Part shown: positions 27,529 to 35,308 of the stretch, in pieces | Position numbering within the stretch: position 1 is the stretch's first letter | Layout of the letters: each line of letters starts with the position of its first letter | DNA from: Clostridium sp. CCUG 7971 | GTDB lineage: Bacteria > Bacillota > Clostridia > Peptostreptococcales > Peptostreptococcaceae | Direction of reading: 5' to 3' | Assembly (NCBI RefSeq): GCF_017590215.1 | Contig: NZ_JAFFPK010000017.1 | Span: 1 to 36,565, forward strand | Length of the DNA: 36,565 nt | Translations under genes and position numbers: made by a program | Notes under the pieces: generated by a model | Told to the model about the DNA's origin: nothing | What the model saw: the letters and a program-made list of their open reading frames with translations, nothing else | Database searches by the model: none

Positions 27529-28461
27529 ATGAAATATATTGAGATAAATGGATTATATAAAAGCTTTGGGGATTTTATAGCTTTAGAGAATTTAAACTTA
27601 ACTATAGAAAAAGGGGATATATTTGGGTTATTAGGTCCAAATGGATCAGGAAAAAGTACAACTATAAATATACTAACTAATATTTTAGATAAAGATAGAG
27701 GCAGTATAAAAATATGTAATAAAGAAGTAAAGAAAAGTGACTCAGAACTAAAGGGTAAGCTAGGAATAGTTCCTCAAGACTTAGCAATATTTGAAGATAT
27801 GACAGCACTTGAAAATGTAATGTTTTTTGGTTCATTATATGGATTAAGAGGCAAAGAGCTAAAAGAAAAATCACTTAAAGCTTTAGAATTTGTAGGACTT
27901 GAAGAAAGTAAAAAGCTAAGTAAGACCTTTTCTGGAGGAATGAAAAGAAGATTAAATATAGCTTGTGGAATAGTACATGGACCTGAAATATTAATACTGG
28001 ATGAGCCAACTGTTGGTATAGATCCACAATCTAGAAATCATATAATGAAATCTATAAAAATACTAAACTCAAATGGATGTACAATAATTTATACTACTCA
28101 CTATATGGAAGAGGTTGAAGCCTTATGCAACAATATAGCAATAATTGATAAAGGAAAAGTAATAGCTAAAGGAAGTAAGGATAGTCTAAAGTCTATAATA
28201 AGTAACAAAAATAAATTTGAAGTTTTAGTAAATGATATAACAAATATTGATGAAAAAGAATTATCAACTATAAAGGGAATTGATAGTGTTGAATTTAAGG
28301 AAAATAAAATTTATATAAGTATAGATAGAGAAAAAAATTCACTAAATGAATTTATACTTTATTTATCATCAAGAGATATAAAAATACTTGATATAAAAAG
28401 TAAAGTTATAACTTTAGAAGATGTATTCCTAAATCTTACAGGAAGAAAACTTAGAGATTAG
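27529..28461 (+). CDS. ABC transporter ATPase (LnrL-like)
   Basis: 310 residues. ATP-binding cassette in the first 220: Walker A GPNGSGKST (about 38-46), Q-loop in VPQDLAIFED, signature SGGMKRRLN (about 139-147), Walker B LILDEPTVGID and the switch His in TTHYMEE. A C-terminal extension (about 225-310) is typical of ATPases serving ABC-2 exporters such as the daunorubicin and linearmycin types. GGAGG lies 7 bases before the ATG. The two permease genes follow without gaps. It probably powers export of a membrane-active compound or of lipid; the substrate is not evident. Confidence 0.93.
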   Translation: MKYIEINGLYKSFGDFIALENLNLTIEKGDIFGLLGPNGSGKSTTINILTNILDKDRGSIKICNKEVKKSDSELKGKLGIVPQDLAIFEDMTALENVMFFGSLYGLRGKELKEKSLKALEFVGLEESKKLSKTFSGGMKRRLNIACGIVHGPEILILDEPTVGIDPQSRNHIMKSIKILNSNGCTIIYTTHYMEEVEALCNNIAIIDKGKVIAKGSKDSLKSIISNKNKFEVLVNDITNIDEKELSTIKGIDSVEFKENKIYISIDREKNSLNEFILYLSSRDIKILDIKSKVITLEDVFLNLTGRKLRD

Positions 28462-28473
28462 GGGGTGATGAGT

Positions 28474-29544
28474 ATGAATATAATAATATCTACAATAAAA
28501 AGAAGCTTAAGAGATAAAAGTATAATACTTACTACGATATTTTTAGTTTTAATATTACCATATATATTTTCTATGATGTTCGGATCTGAAAGTAAAGTAG
28601 AAACTGTAAATATTAATATTATTGCAGATGAAAAAAGTTCATTAACTAAATCTTATATAGAATTTATAGATAACTTTGAAAAAAATAATAAAGCTATAAA
28701 AATTGTTCATAGTCTAAATTCAGATTCTGAAAGTGAAGACTTAGGTATAAAAATAGATGAAAAAAATAAAAGTGTAAAGATTCTTGGAAGCAAAAAATTA
28801 AGGGTAAGTGAGAGTATTGTTCAAAATATTACAGAAGAATTTTTCAATCAAATAACTATAAATGAGATAGCAAATAAAAATAAAGAGGTAAATGAAAGTA
28901 TAATAAAAGAAACAGTTTTAAAATCAGAATCAAATCCTAATGAAAATAGGGACTATAAAGCGTATTTTGCAGTTATAATGCTACAAATGGCAACTCTTAC
29001 AGCCAGTATATATGCATTTAAAAATGTATTTTATATTAAGGAAAATATAGGAGAAAGAGTATTATCATCTCCAATAAAGATATCAAAATTATTAATAATG
29101 GAAGTAATTGGGTCATTTATTGCTATATTCACACAAGGAGTTATAACACTTTTAATGATATCAATTATATATGGAGTAAAAATAACTACTATAAATATAT
29201 TTGGTTTGCTCTATTTAATGGCTTTATTAAGTCTATTGGCAGTTAGTATAGGAATATTCGTATCAGCAATAGCTAAAAAGAGAATTCAAGGAGATAATAT
29301 TGTATCATGGATAGTTACAGTATTAGCATTAAGTTCTGGAAAATTTATACCTAATATGTTTGATAATAATGTAAGTAAAATATTAAAACTTAATCCATTT
29401 ACATTGCTAAGTGAATCAATGCTTAAATTAGTAGATTCAAATATTTACTCTAATATAGGTTCAGCTACAATATTAACTATGTTTTTTGTAGTTGTACTTG
29501 TGGCAATAGCTAGATTTATATTAAAAAGAAAAGTGGTGAAATAA
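28474..29544 (+). CDS. ABC-2 permease 1 (LnrM-like)
   Basis: A 356-residue ABC-2 type permease: one N-terminal membrane helix (about 15-32), a large extracytoplasmic domain (about 35-165) and five helices in the C-terminal half, as in the YfiM/LnrM group. The ATG at 28474 is chosen because AGGGGGTGA at 28460-28468 sits at the right distance; GTG 28465 and ATG 28468 lie inside that site. It begins 12 bases after the ATPase stop, and its end is 1 base before the second permease. Two non-identical permeases suggest a heterodimeric channel. Confidence 0.88.
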   Translation: MNIIISTIKRSLRDKSIILTTIFLVLILPYIFSMMFGSESKVETVNINIIADEKSSLTKSYIEFIDNFEKNNKAIKIVHSLNSDSESEDLGIKIDEKNKSVKILGSKKLRVSESIVQNITEEFFNQITINEIANKNKEVNESIIKETVLKSESNPNENRDYKAYFAVIMLQMATLTASIYAFKNVFYIKENIGERVLSSPIKISKLLIMEVIGSFIAIFTQGVITLLMISIIYGVKITTINIFGLLYLMALLSLLAVSIGIFVSAIAKKRIQGDNIVSWIVTVLALSSGKFIPNMFDNNVSKILKLNPFTLLSESMLKLVDSNIYSNIGSATILTMFFVVVLVAIARFILKRKVVK

Positions 29545-29545
29545 T

Positions 29546-30664
29546 ATGAAAAATATTTTAATTATATTAAAGCATAATCTAAAAAGTGTAATGAAAAGTT
29601 GGTTTTTATTAATAATAATTTTTCCAATAGCTATAAATTTATTTTTTACTATGTTTATGAATGATTCAGATGGTGATGCTTATGATAAAAATATTATCGG
29701 TGTTTACACTAAAGATAACGGTGAAATTTATGAAAAAATAATACCTAAAGATAAATTTAAAAATGTTATAAATATAAATTCACCTAAAGAAGTTAAGGAT
29801 ATGGTTAGAAATGAAGAAATATCAGTAGGAGTAATAATAGATAGTGATAATATACTTAATAGTATTAAAAATAATGAAGAAAATTTAATAGAAGTAATAT
29901 CTAGTGAAGATGAACGAAATAAAGAATTAGTATTAAGTACTATAAATAGTTCAATATCTAAAGTTTTATCATTTGGAGATAGTAGTGAAGAAATAATTAG
30001 TAACTTTGAAAAGTATGAAAATGAAAAGTACACTTTCAGTAATGAAAGAAGTAGTTTATCTGAAGCAGTACCTTATATATTGATGTTTGGATTTTTCTGT
30101 ATGATATTTTTATCTATTGCCGGAAAGTCTCTTAGTCCGATAATAAAAGAAAGAGATATGAAAATTGATAAAAGAATATTAGTATCAAAGGTTAGTAAAG
30201 TACAATATATGCTAGGACATATATTAGGGTGCTTTTTACTATTAATATTACAAAGCCTAACACTTTGCTGTACGTTTTATTTATTTAATAAAGATATTAA
30301 TGTAAACTTTGGTTGGATGATAATATTATCATTTGTACTATCATTGGTTGGAATATCAATAGCACTTCTTATAGTATCAGTATCTAATAATGCTGAAATG
30401 TATTATATCATATTATCTATGGTAGTTACACCAGTATCACTTTTAAGTGGAGGATTTTTACCAATTGAATTTATGCCAGAAATTGCGGGTAAGATTGCTA
30501 TGATATCACCACTTACTTGGGTAAACTCAGCATTTAGAGGTATTATTATGAATGAAAATGCTTTAAATATTAGTATGAATTTATTATCAGCAATTGCAAT
30601 ATCAATAGTATTTATAATGTTATTTTTATTAATAGAATCTAAACGAAAAAATAAAGCTACTTGA
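29546..30664 (+). CDS. ABC-2 permease 2 (LnrN-like)
   Basis: A 372-residue ABC-2 permease with the same plan as its neighbour: helix at about 17-36, extracytoplasmic domain (about 38-170), then five or six helices. The segment MVVTPVSLLSGGFLPIEFMP is typical of the family's conserved re-entrant region. GTGGTGA precedes the ATG. It is the last gene of the three-gene operon and is followed by a terminator. Its sequence has diverged strongly from permease 1, so the pair is probably old. Confidence 0.88.
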   Translation: MKNILIILKHNLKSVMKSWFLLIIIFPIAINLFFTMFMNDSDGDAYDKNIIGVYTKDNGEIYEKIIPKDKFKNVININSPKEVKDMVRNEEISVGVIIDSDNILNSIKNNEENLIEVISSEDERNKELVLSTINSSISKVLSFGDSSEEIISNFEKYENEKYTFSNERSSLSEAVPYILMFGFFCMIFLSIAGKSLSPIIKERDMKIDKRILVSKVSKVQYMLGHILGCFLLLILQSLTLCCTFYLFNKDINVNFGWMIILSFVLSLVGISIALLIVSVSNNAEMYYIILSMVVTPVSLLSGGFLPIEFMPEIAGKIAMISPLTWVNSAFRGIIMNENALNISMNLLSAIAISIVFIMLFLLIESKRKNKAT

Positions 30665-30718
30665 TAAAGTTTAATTCAAGGCATATTTTAGAGAATAAAT
30701 CTAAATAGATTAGTTAAA

Positions 30719-30748
30719 AAAAGCCACTTATAAAAATAAGTGGCTTTT
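30719..30748. terminator. Probable bidirectional terminator
   Basis: Perfect 13-bp stem (30719-30731 with 30736-30748) and a 4-base loop, with A-rich sequence before and T-rich after it. It lies between the ABC operon and the convergent SASP gene and can serve both. Confidence 0.75.
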
Positions 30749-30813
30749 CATATTAGAATATTATAAATAAGTTATTCTATACTTGGATTAAATTATCTAA
30801 TTTTTATATAGTA

Positions 30814-31062
30814 TTATTTATTTTGAGAATTATATTGATTCATTAATATTTCTTCGCCTTTTTGTACTAAAGATCTAGTCATCATTCCACCGAAATTTTC
30901 CCCTGCTAATACATTTTGAGCAGCTCCTTCTAATGTTCCTTGTGGAGCATTACTTTCTACTTTATCATTCATAGAATCGTAGTTGTAACCTAGTTCATTA
31001 GCTATTTCCATTTTTAAACTACTTAAAGCTTGCTTTGCATTATTTTTAGACTGTAAATTCAT
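30814..31062 (-). CDS. Alpha/beta-type small acid-soluble spore protein
   Basis: DNA-coating protein of dormant spores that protects against UV and heat and is degraded by GPR at germination. The 82 residues have the N-terminal helix with the EIANELG cleavage region (19-25) and the second conserved helix GGMMTRSLVQKGEE (58-71). The stretch between them is about 32 residues, roughly twice the usual 15, rich in Asn, Gly and Ala; an unusual variant. The start at 31062 is chosen over an upstream in-frame ATG because AAAGGAGAT lies 6-7 bases before it. Divergent from the CsoR-type gene. A CATAGTA element upstream fits forespore control. Confidence 0.82.
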   Translation of the reverse strand: MNLQSKNNAKQALSSLKMEIANELGYNYDSMNDKVESNAPQGTLEGAAQNVLAGENFGGMMTRSLVQKGEEILMNQYNSQNK

Positions 31063-31148
31063 TATATAATCTCCTTTAATAAAATAATTCTTAATAATAT
31101 AATTCACATAATAAGAGAAATTTATAACTGTCTAAAACAAATTATATC

Positions 31149-31155
31149 TACTATG
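31149..31155 (-). promoter_or_regulatory. Possible sigma-G -10 element for the SASP gene
   Basis: CATAGTA on the minus strand fits the forespore -10 consensus, about 87 bases before the start. The -35 partner is weak, so this is tentative. Confidence 0.3.
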
Positions 31156-31212
31156 CAAGTATTTCCAAAAATAAGTTATAATATAATTATAATTAAGAGG
31201 AGAGGTAGTAAA

Positions 31213-31506
31213 ATGGAAGAAAAAAATTTAGCAAAAACTAATGACAAAGAAGCTCTTATGAAAAGACTTAAAAGAATAGAAGGACAAGTAAAAGGAATTC
31301 AAAAAATGTTAGACGAAGAAAGATATTGTGTAGATATATTAGTCCAAATATCTGCTATAAGATCTGCTATAAATAAAGTTGGTACTATAATATTAGAGAA
31401 TCATATAAAGGGATGTGTATCTGAAAGTATAAAGCAAGGAGATTGTGAAGATACAGAGAATATGATAAATGAGCTTATGTATACTATAGATAAGTTTACT
31501 AAATAG
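31213..31506 (+). CDS. CsoR-family metal-sensing repressor
   Basis: 97 residues, all helical, DUF156 / CsoR-RcnR family. The Cu(I) ligand set Cys39, His64, Cys68 has the same spacing (25 and 4) as Mycobacterium CsoR Cys36-His61-Cys65, with Tyr38 next to the first Cys. This favours copper or a sulfur-species sensor over a formaldehyde (FrmR) or nickel sensor. The start at 31213 is preferred to an in-frame ATG 60 bases upstream because GAGGAGAGG lies 7 bases before it. No copper pump or chaperone is nearby; the next gene is RseC-like, so the regulon lies elsewhere or concerns redox. Confidence 0.88.
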   Translation: MEEKNLAKTNDKEALMKRLKRIEGQVKGIQKMLDEERYCVDILVQISAIRSAINKVGTIILENHIKGCVSESIKQGDCEDTENMINELMYTIDKFTK

Positions 31507-31519
31507 GGGGAATGTATAA

Positions 31520-31948
31520 ATGAATCAACAGGGATACATTATAGAAATTGTTGATGAAAAAACTGCAAAATTAAAAATGCAAAGACACTCAGCATGTGCA
31601 TCGTGTGGTAAGTGTGTAACAAGTTCAGAAAAAAAAGACATATTAGTTGAGGTAGAAAATACTATAGGAGCAAAAGTTGGAGATCATGTTGAAGTAAATA
31701 TGGAAAATATAAAAGTATTAAAAGCAACTGCTTTTGTATATTTAATACCTCTTATGGGACTTCTTATAGGAACAATAGGGACATACTTTGTATTAGAATC
31801 ATTAGGGTTTAAATCTAATATAGAAATAATAAGTGCTATAGTAGGTTTTTTAACTACATATATTTGTTATGTTGTTTTAAATAAAAACGATAAGAAATTT
31901 AAAGACAGTAAAGATTTTATACCAACAATTACAAAGATACTAACTTAA
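31520..31948 (+). CDS. RseC/MucC-family Fe-S membrane protein
   Basis: 142 residues. The N-terminal cytoplasmic part has a Cys cluster, Cys26, Cys29 and Cys32 in ACASCGKC, as in RseC/MucC proteins that take part in the SoxR-reducing system and sit beside Rnf complexes. Two membrane helices follow (about 70-90 and 97-118). GGGGGAA precedes the ATG and the gene begins 13 bases after the CsoR gene, so they share a transcript. A terminator follows. The combination of CsoR and RseC suggests a redox or metal-linked role. Confidence 0.8.
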   Translation: MNQQGYIIEIVDEKTAKLKMQRHSACASCGKCVTSSEKKDILVEVENTIGAKVGDHVEVNMENIKVLKATAFVYLIPLMGLLIGTIGTYFVLESLGFKSNIEIISAIVGFLTTYICYVVLNKNDKKFKDSKDFIPTITKILT

Positions 31949-31951
31949 TAG

Positions 31952-31984
31952 AAAAAGACTTCTTAAATTTAAGAAGTCTTTTTT
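31952..31984 (+). terminator. Intrinsic terminator after the RseC-like gene
   Basis: Long perfect inverted repeat with almost no loop (stem of about 14-16 bp) and a T-rich 3' arm. Confidence 0.85.
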
Positions 31985-32008
31985 ATACTAAAAAATAAAT
32001 TTAAAAAA

Positions 32009-32044
32009 TTAAGGTTAAATTAAGGTTGGGTGGAATGATATATA
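32009..32044 (+). promoter_or_regulatory. TTAAGGTT direct repeats, OmpR-type operator and promoter
   Basis: TTAAGGTT at 32009-32016 and 32020-32027 is repeated with an 11-base period, the spacing used by OmpR/PhoB-class regulators. They overlap the -35 position of a weak TATATA at 32039-32044. A response regulator could activate transcription from here. Confidence 0.5.
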
Positions 32045-32073
32045 TGAGATAAAAATTTTTAGGAGGAAAGACT

Positions 32074-32463
32074 ATGAAATTAAAAAAATATGTAGGATTA
32101 GCAATGCTTATGACTTTAATGATAGGCTTATCAAATTTTCAAATAGTAAATGCTAGTACTATAGAAAATGAAGAAAGTTCTAAAACTAATATTACAGAAA
32201 GTATTAAACAATGCCAAAAGCATAATAGAAGGGGCAAAGTTGCATTTGAAAAGAGTATAATAGAACTTAAAAACTCAGGTGTTTTAAATGATGAAGATAT
32301 TAAAAAGATAGATGAGTATAATAAGAAGATAGAAGAAAAAAGAAAATCTGAAATGAAGAAAAAAAGAGACGAAGTTATAGATAACATGGTAAATGAAAAT
32401 GTAATAAGTCATCAAAAGGGTGAGAAGTTAAAACAAGCTGTAGATAAAAATATTGAACAATAG
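32074..32463 (+). CDS. Small secreted helical protein (DUF2680-like)
   Basis: 129 residues. A signal peptide (about 1-27, ending VNAS) is followed by a wholly helical, charged mature part of about 100 residues with Lys/Glu-rich repeats. The C-terminal helix pair (about 95-126), with a hydrophobic-turn-hydrophobic pattern (VIDNMVNENVISHQKGEKL), resembles DUF2680 / YckD-type secreted proteins of unknown function. No cysteines in the mature region apart from one near residue 47. AGGAGG lies 9 bases before the ATG. Probably under two-component control through the TTAAGGTT repeats upstream. Confidence 0.6.
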   Translation: MKLKKYVGLAMLMTLMIGLSNFQIVNASTIENEESSKTNITESIKQCQKHNRRGKVAFEKSIIELKNSGVLNDEDIKKIDEYNKKIEEKRKSEMKKKRDEVIDNMVNENVISHQKGEKLKQAVDKNIEQ

Positions 32464-32464
32464 A

Positions 32465-32490
32465 AAAAAGCTGCTATTTAGCAGCTTTTT
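32465..32490. terminator. Shared terminator overlapping the end of the minus-strand gene
   Basis: 12-bp stem (32465-32476 with 32479-32490) and a 2-base loop. It begins 2 bases after the stop of the secreted-protein gene and contains the last five codons and stop of the convergent exporter gene. T runs exist on both strands, so it can end both transcripts. Confidence 0.75.
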
Positions 32491-32932
32491 GTTTTAGTTG
32501 TAATATAGTCAATGTTCTAGAAAGTGAAGTTATAATTAATACCCCTAGTGCAATAGCTCCACTTATAAATAAAGTATCTGCACCTGTAGACATTGCTAAA
32601 TCAAAGTGATTTTGAACTAAATAAAGCATAGTATTATACATTCCAAGACCTGGAACCAATGGTATAATACCTGGAATTACGAATAAAATAGCAGGATGCT
32701 TTAATTTTCTAGCTAATATTTCACTAAGTAGAGAAACAACAGCAGCAGCTATAAAGTTAGCAAATATTGCATTATCAGATAAATTAAATAATACAATATA
32801 TAAAGTCCATCCAATAGCACCGGTTATACCAGCTGGTAAAAGTGCAGATTTTGGAGCGTTAAGAAAAATGGAAAATCCTACTGTAGCAAAAAATGAGAAT
32901 ATAAAATGCATAAAAATTGGCATATCAGTCAT
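32474..32932 (-). CDS. ThrE_2-type threonine/serine exporter subunit
   Basis: 152 residues with four or five membrane helices (about 7-24, 30-50, 55-75, 83-100, 120-140). The segment PAILFVIPGIIPLVPGLGMYN is typical of the C-terminal ThrE_2 (DUF3815) domain. With the 260-residue protein before it, it makes up the two halves that form one protein (ThrE) in Corynebacterium. The genes overlap by 1 base (TAATG). Proposed role: export of Thr, Ser or a related small molecule, driven by the proton gradient; substrate unproven. Confidence 0.82.
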   Translation of the reverse strand: MTDMPIFMHFIFSFFATVGFSIFLNAPKSALLPAGITGAIGWTLYIVLFNLSDNAIFANFIAAAVVSLLSEILARKLKHPAILFVIPGIIPLVPGLGMYNTMLYLVQNHFDLAMSTGADTLFISGAIALGVLIITSLSRTLTILQLKQKAAK

Positions 32933-33714
32933 TAAAAAGCACCTCCTATTCTAATCCATAAATCAAGTATAAGCCCAACTCCAGATGCAATAGCGATAGC
33001 AGTCATACCTGCATCAAAGGCACGAGATACTCCTGATATTAAATCTCCAGAAATTAAATCACGGATACCTTTTATAAATGCTACTCCAGGGAGTAGTGGC
33101 ATAATAGAACCAACTATAAGCATTTTAGGAGTAGCTAAAAATCCTAATTGAGTAAGTAAAGCTCCAGCAGAGGCTATTACAATAGATGCAACTAAACTTG
33201 AAAATGTAGATATGGAACTAATTTTCATCATTTTATTAAAAACAATTATAGCTAATATAGATGTTATAAAAGTAAATAAAAATGTTGGGATATTATTTCC
33301 CCCAAGCAAAAATGCAAAGCTAGCTGAAGCAAATCCCGTAGCACAGTTAACTATGTATGGAGGATATGAGTAAGCTTGATCTAGCTTCTTTAATCTTACA
33401 AGAGCTTGCTCAACTGTTAAGTCTGTATTACTTACAAACTCTCTAGAAAAGTCGTTAAGCAAGGAAATTCTATTTAGATTGATAGATCTATTTTTTATTG
33501 TTTTCATAAAAGTAAAACCGTCAAATCTATCGTCCGAAATAATTATAACTGTAGGTGCTGTAAAAACGTTAACATGATTAAATCCCCTAGACCTACAAAT
33601 CCTAAGAAGACTATCTTCAACTCTAGATGTTTCTGCTCCACTTGAAAGCATAAGCTCTCCTATAAATAGCGCTAATCGAAGTATGTCTTTTTTATAGTTT
33701 TGATTATATTCCAT
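32932..33714 (-). CDS. ThrE (DUF1212) threonine/serine exporter subunit
   Basis: 260 residues. The N-terminal soluble part (about 1-120) begins with the family motif around GELMLSSGAETSRVEDSL, and five membrane helices follow (about 122-255), including MPLLPGVAFIKGIRDLISGD. DUF1212 fits the N-terminal half of ThrE. The ATG is preceded by GGAGGT 8 bases upstream on the minus strand. It is translationally coupled to the ThrE_2 gene and divergent from the permease at 33892. Confidence 0.85.
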   Translation of the reverse strand: MEYNQNYKKDILRLALFIGELMLSSGAETSRVEDSLLRICRSRGFNHVNVFTAPTVIIISDDRFDGFTFMKTIKNRSINLNRISLLNDFSREFVSNTDLTVEQALVRLKKLDQAYSYPPYIVNCATGFASASFAFLLGGNNIPTFLFTFITSILAIIVFNKMMKISSISTFSSLVASIVIASAGALLTQLGFLATPKMLIVGSIMPLLPGVAFIKGIRDLISGDLISGVSRAFDAGMTAIAIASGVGLILDLWIRIGGAF

Positions 33715-33828
33715 ACCTATAAACCTCCAAATAAAACCTATAATATTTTATAATATAAAGATTATATCAAATTTAATAAAATATGTATTTCATTATATGT
33801 ATTATTTTCCCTAAATAATAAACTTTTA

Positions 33829-33858
33829 TTAACAACTTTATTTTTGAGTTCATATAAT
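33829..33858 (+). promoter_or_regulatory. Promoter for the 33892 permease gene
   Basis: TTAACA at 33829-33834 and TATAAT at 33853-33858 with 18-base spacing, 33 bases before the start. Confidence 0.5.
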
Positions 33859-33891
33859 AGTTAATATCACAATTAAAAAGGGGACATAAAT

Positions 33892-35265
33892 ATGGTTTTG
33901 ACAGGGGCTCATTATATCTATATTTTATTTATGGTAGCTATATTAATCATAATGATTATGAAAAAAGACATTATAGTTCCATGTGCTTTGGGGGTATTTT
34001 GTTTAGGGTTGTTTTATAAAAAAAGCATATTAGGGGCAGTTGGAGCAGTATTTAGTTCTTTTATAGTATCATTAAATGAGCTAGGTCCTATAATTTTAAT
34101 TATAGCGATTATGGTTGCATTATCTAAAGCATTAGAAGAAAACCATTCAATTAACTATATGGTTAAACCTTTCTCTAAAATTATCAAAAACTCAACAACA
34201 GCATTTTTTGTAACAGGTATAGTTATGTTACTTCTTTCCTGGTTTTTCTGGCCATCACCAGCAGTAGCTTTAGTTGGGGCAATTTTTCTACCAATAGCGG
34301 TAAATGCTGGGCTACCAGCAATTGGAGTAGCAATTGCACTTAATTTATTTGGTCATGGTATTGCTTTATCAACAGACTTTATAATACAGGGAGCACCTAG
34401 TATAACAGCTGGAGCAGCAGGAATACCAGTATCTTCTGTTATAAATGATGGTATGATACTTTATTGGGTAATGTCTATGGTAACAGTATCTGTATCATTT
34501 TATATGTTAAGAAGAGATATTAAAAAAGGAATGTTTAAGGATGAAATATCAAATGTAAAATATGAAGAAATTAAAGAATTCAGCACTAAAGCTAAAGTAT
34601 CAACACTTATAGTAGCGATAGGGTTTATTTTAGATATAGTATGTATGTATAAATTTGACCTTAAAGGAGGAGATGCATCTGCATTATTAGGTGGAACAGC
34701 AGTATTTTTATTAATAATAATAGATCTATTAGAAAATGGTAAAAAAGGATTTGATAAAGTCTGCGACCATGTAACTGATGGATTTATGTTTGGTATGAAA
34801 ATATTTGCTGTAATAGTTCCAATAGCAGCATTTTTCTATATGGGAGAAGTATCACCCTTAACATCAGTATTAGGGGATGTACTTCCAGGAGGATCTCAAG
34901 GGTTGCTATCAGATATAGGTTTAGCTCTAGCGCAATCAGTTCCTCTTAATAAAATAGCAGTAGCAGGTATAGAAACTGTGGTAGGTGCTATAACAGGTCT
35001 TGATGGTTCAGGATTTTCAGGAATGTCATTAGCTGGTTCTTTAGCAGGAGTATTTGGAAGTGCTATAAACTGTAATACAGGAGTACTTACAGCTCTAGGT
35101 CAAATAGCAGCAATATGGGTAGGAGGAGGATGTCTAGTTCCTTGGGCTTTAGTATCAGCAGCAGCAATTTGTGGAGTTAGCCCTATTGAGTTAGCCAAGA
35201 GAAACTTTATACCTGTAATTGTAGGCTTAGTAGTGACAACTATAGTTGCTATATTGATTATCTAA
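33892..35265 (+). CDS. Large membrane permease, substrate unknown
   Basis: A 457-residue protein with about 12 membrane helices. It has a helical hairpin with WPSPAVALVGAIFLP and a second Gly-rich loop around GLDGSGFSGMSLAGS, a layout like the ion-transporter (IT) superfamily, near the GntP/DcuC/citrate groups. A cytoplasmic loop lies at about 210-230. I do not recognise a family precisely, and the substrate could be an organic acid or an amino acid. AAGGGG precedes the ATG. It has a separate promoter and is convergent with the deacetylase gene. Single-gene unit. Confidence 0.7.
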   Translation: MVLTGAHYIYILFMVAILIIMIMKKDIIVPCALGVFCLGLFYKKSILGAVGAVFSSFIVSLNELGPIILIIAIMVALSKALEENHSINYMVKPFSKIIKNSTTAFFVTGIVMLLLSWFFWPSPAVALVGAIFLPIAVNAGLPAIGVAIALNLFGHGIALSTDFIIQGAPSITAGAAGIPVSSVINDGMILYWVMSMVTVSVSFYMLRRDIKKGMFKDEISNVKYEEIKEFSTKAKVSTLIVAIGFILDIVCMYKFDLKGGDASALLGGTAVFLLIIIDLLENGKKGFDKVCDHVTDGFMFGMKIFAVIVPIAAFFYMGEVSPLTSVLGDVLPGGSQGLLSDIGLALAQSVPLNKIAVAGIETVVGAITGLDGSGFSGMSLAGSLAGVFGSAINCNTGVLTALGQIAAIWVGGGCLVPWALVSAAAICGVSPIELAKRNFIPVIVGLVVTTIVAILII

Positions 35266-35274
35266 AATTAATTA

Positions 35275-35308
35275 AAAAAGATGATGGACATTATGCCCAC
35301 CATCTTTT
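35275..35308. terminator. Shared terminator of permease and deacetylase genes
   Basis: Stem of 10-11 pairs with one A-C mismatch (from the A6 tract through 35287, with 35297-35308), T-rich on both sides. It touches the stop codon of the minus-strand gene at 35307. Confidence 0.65.
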
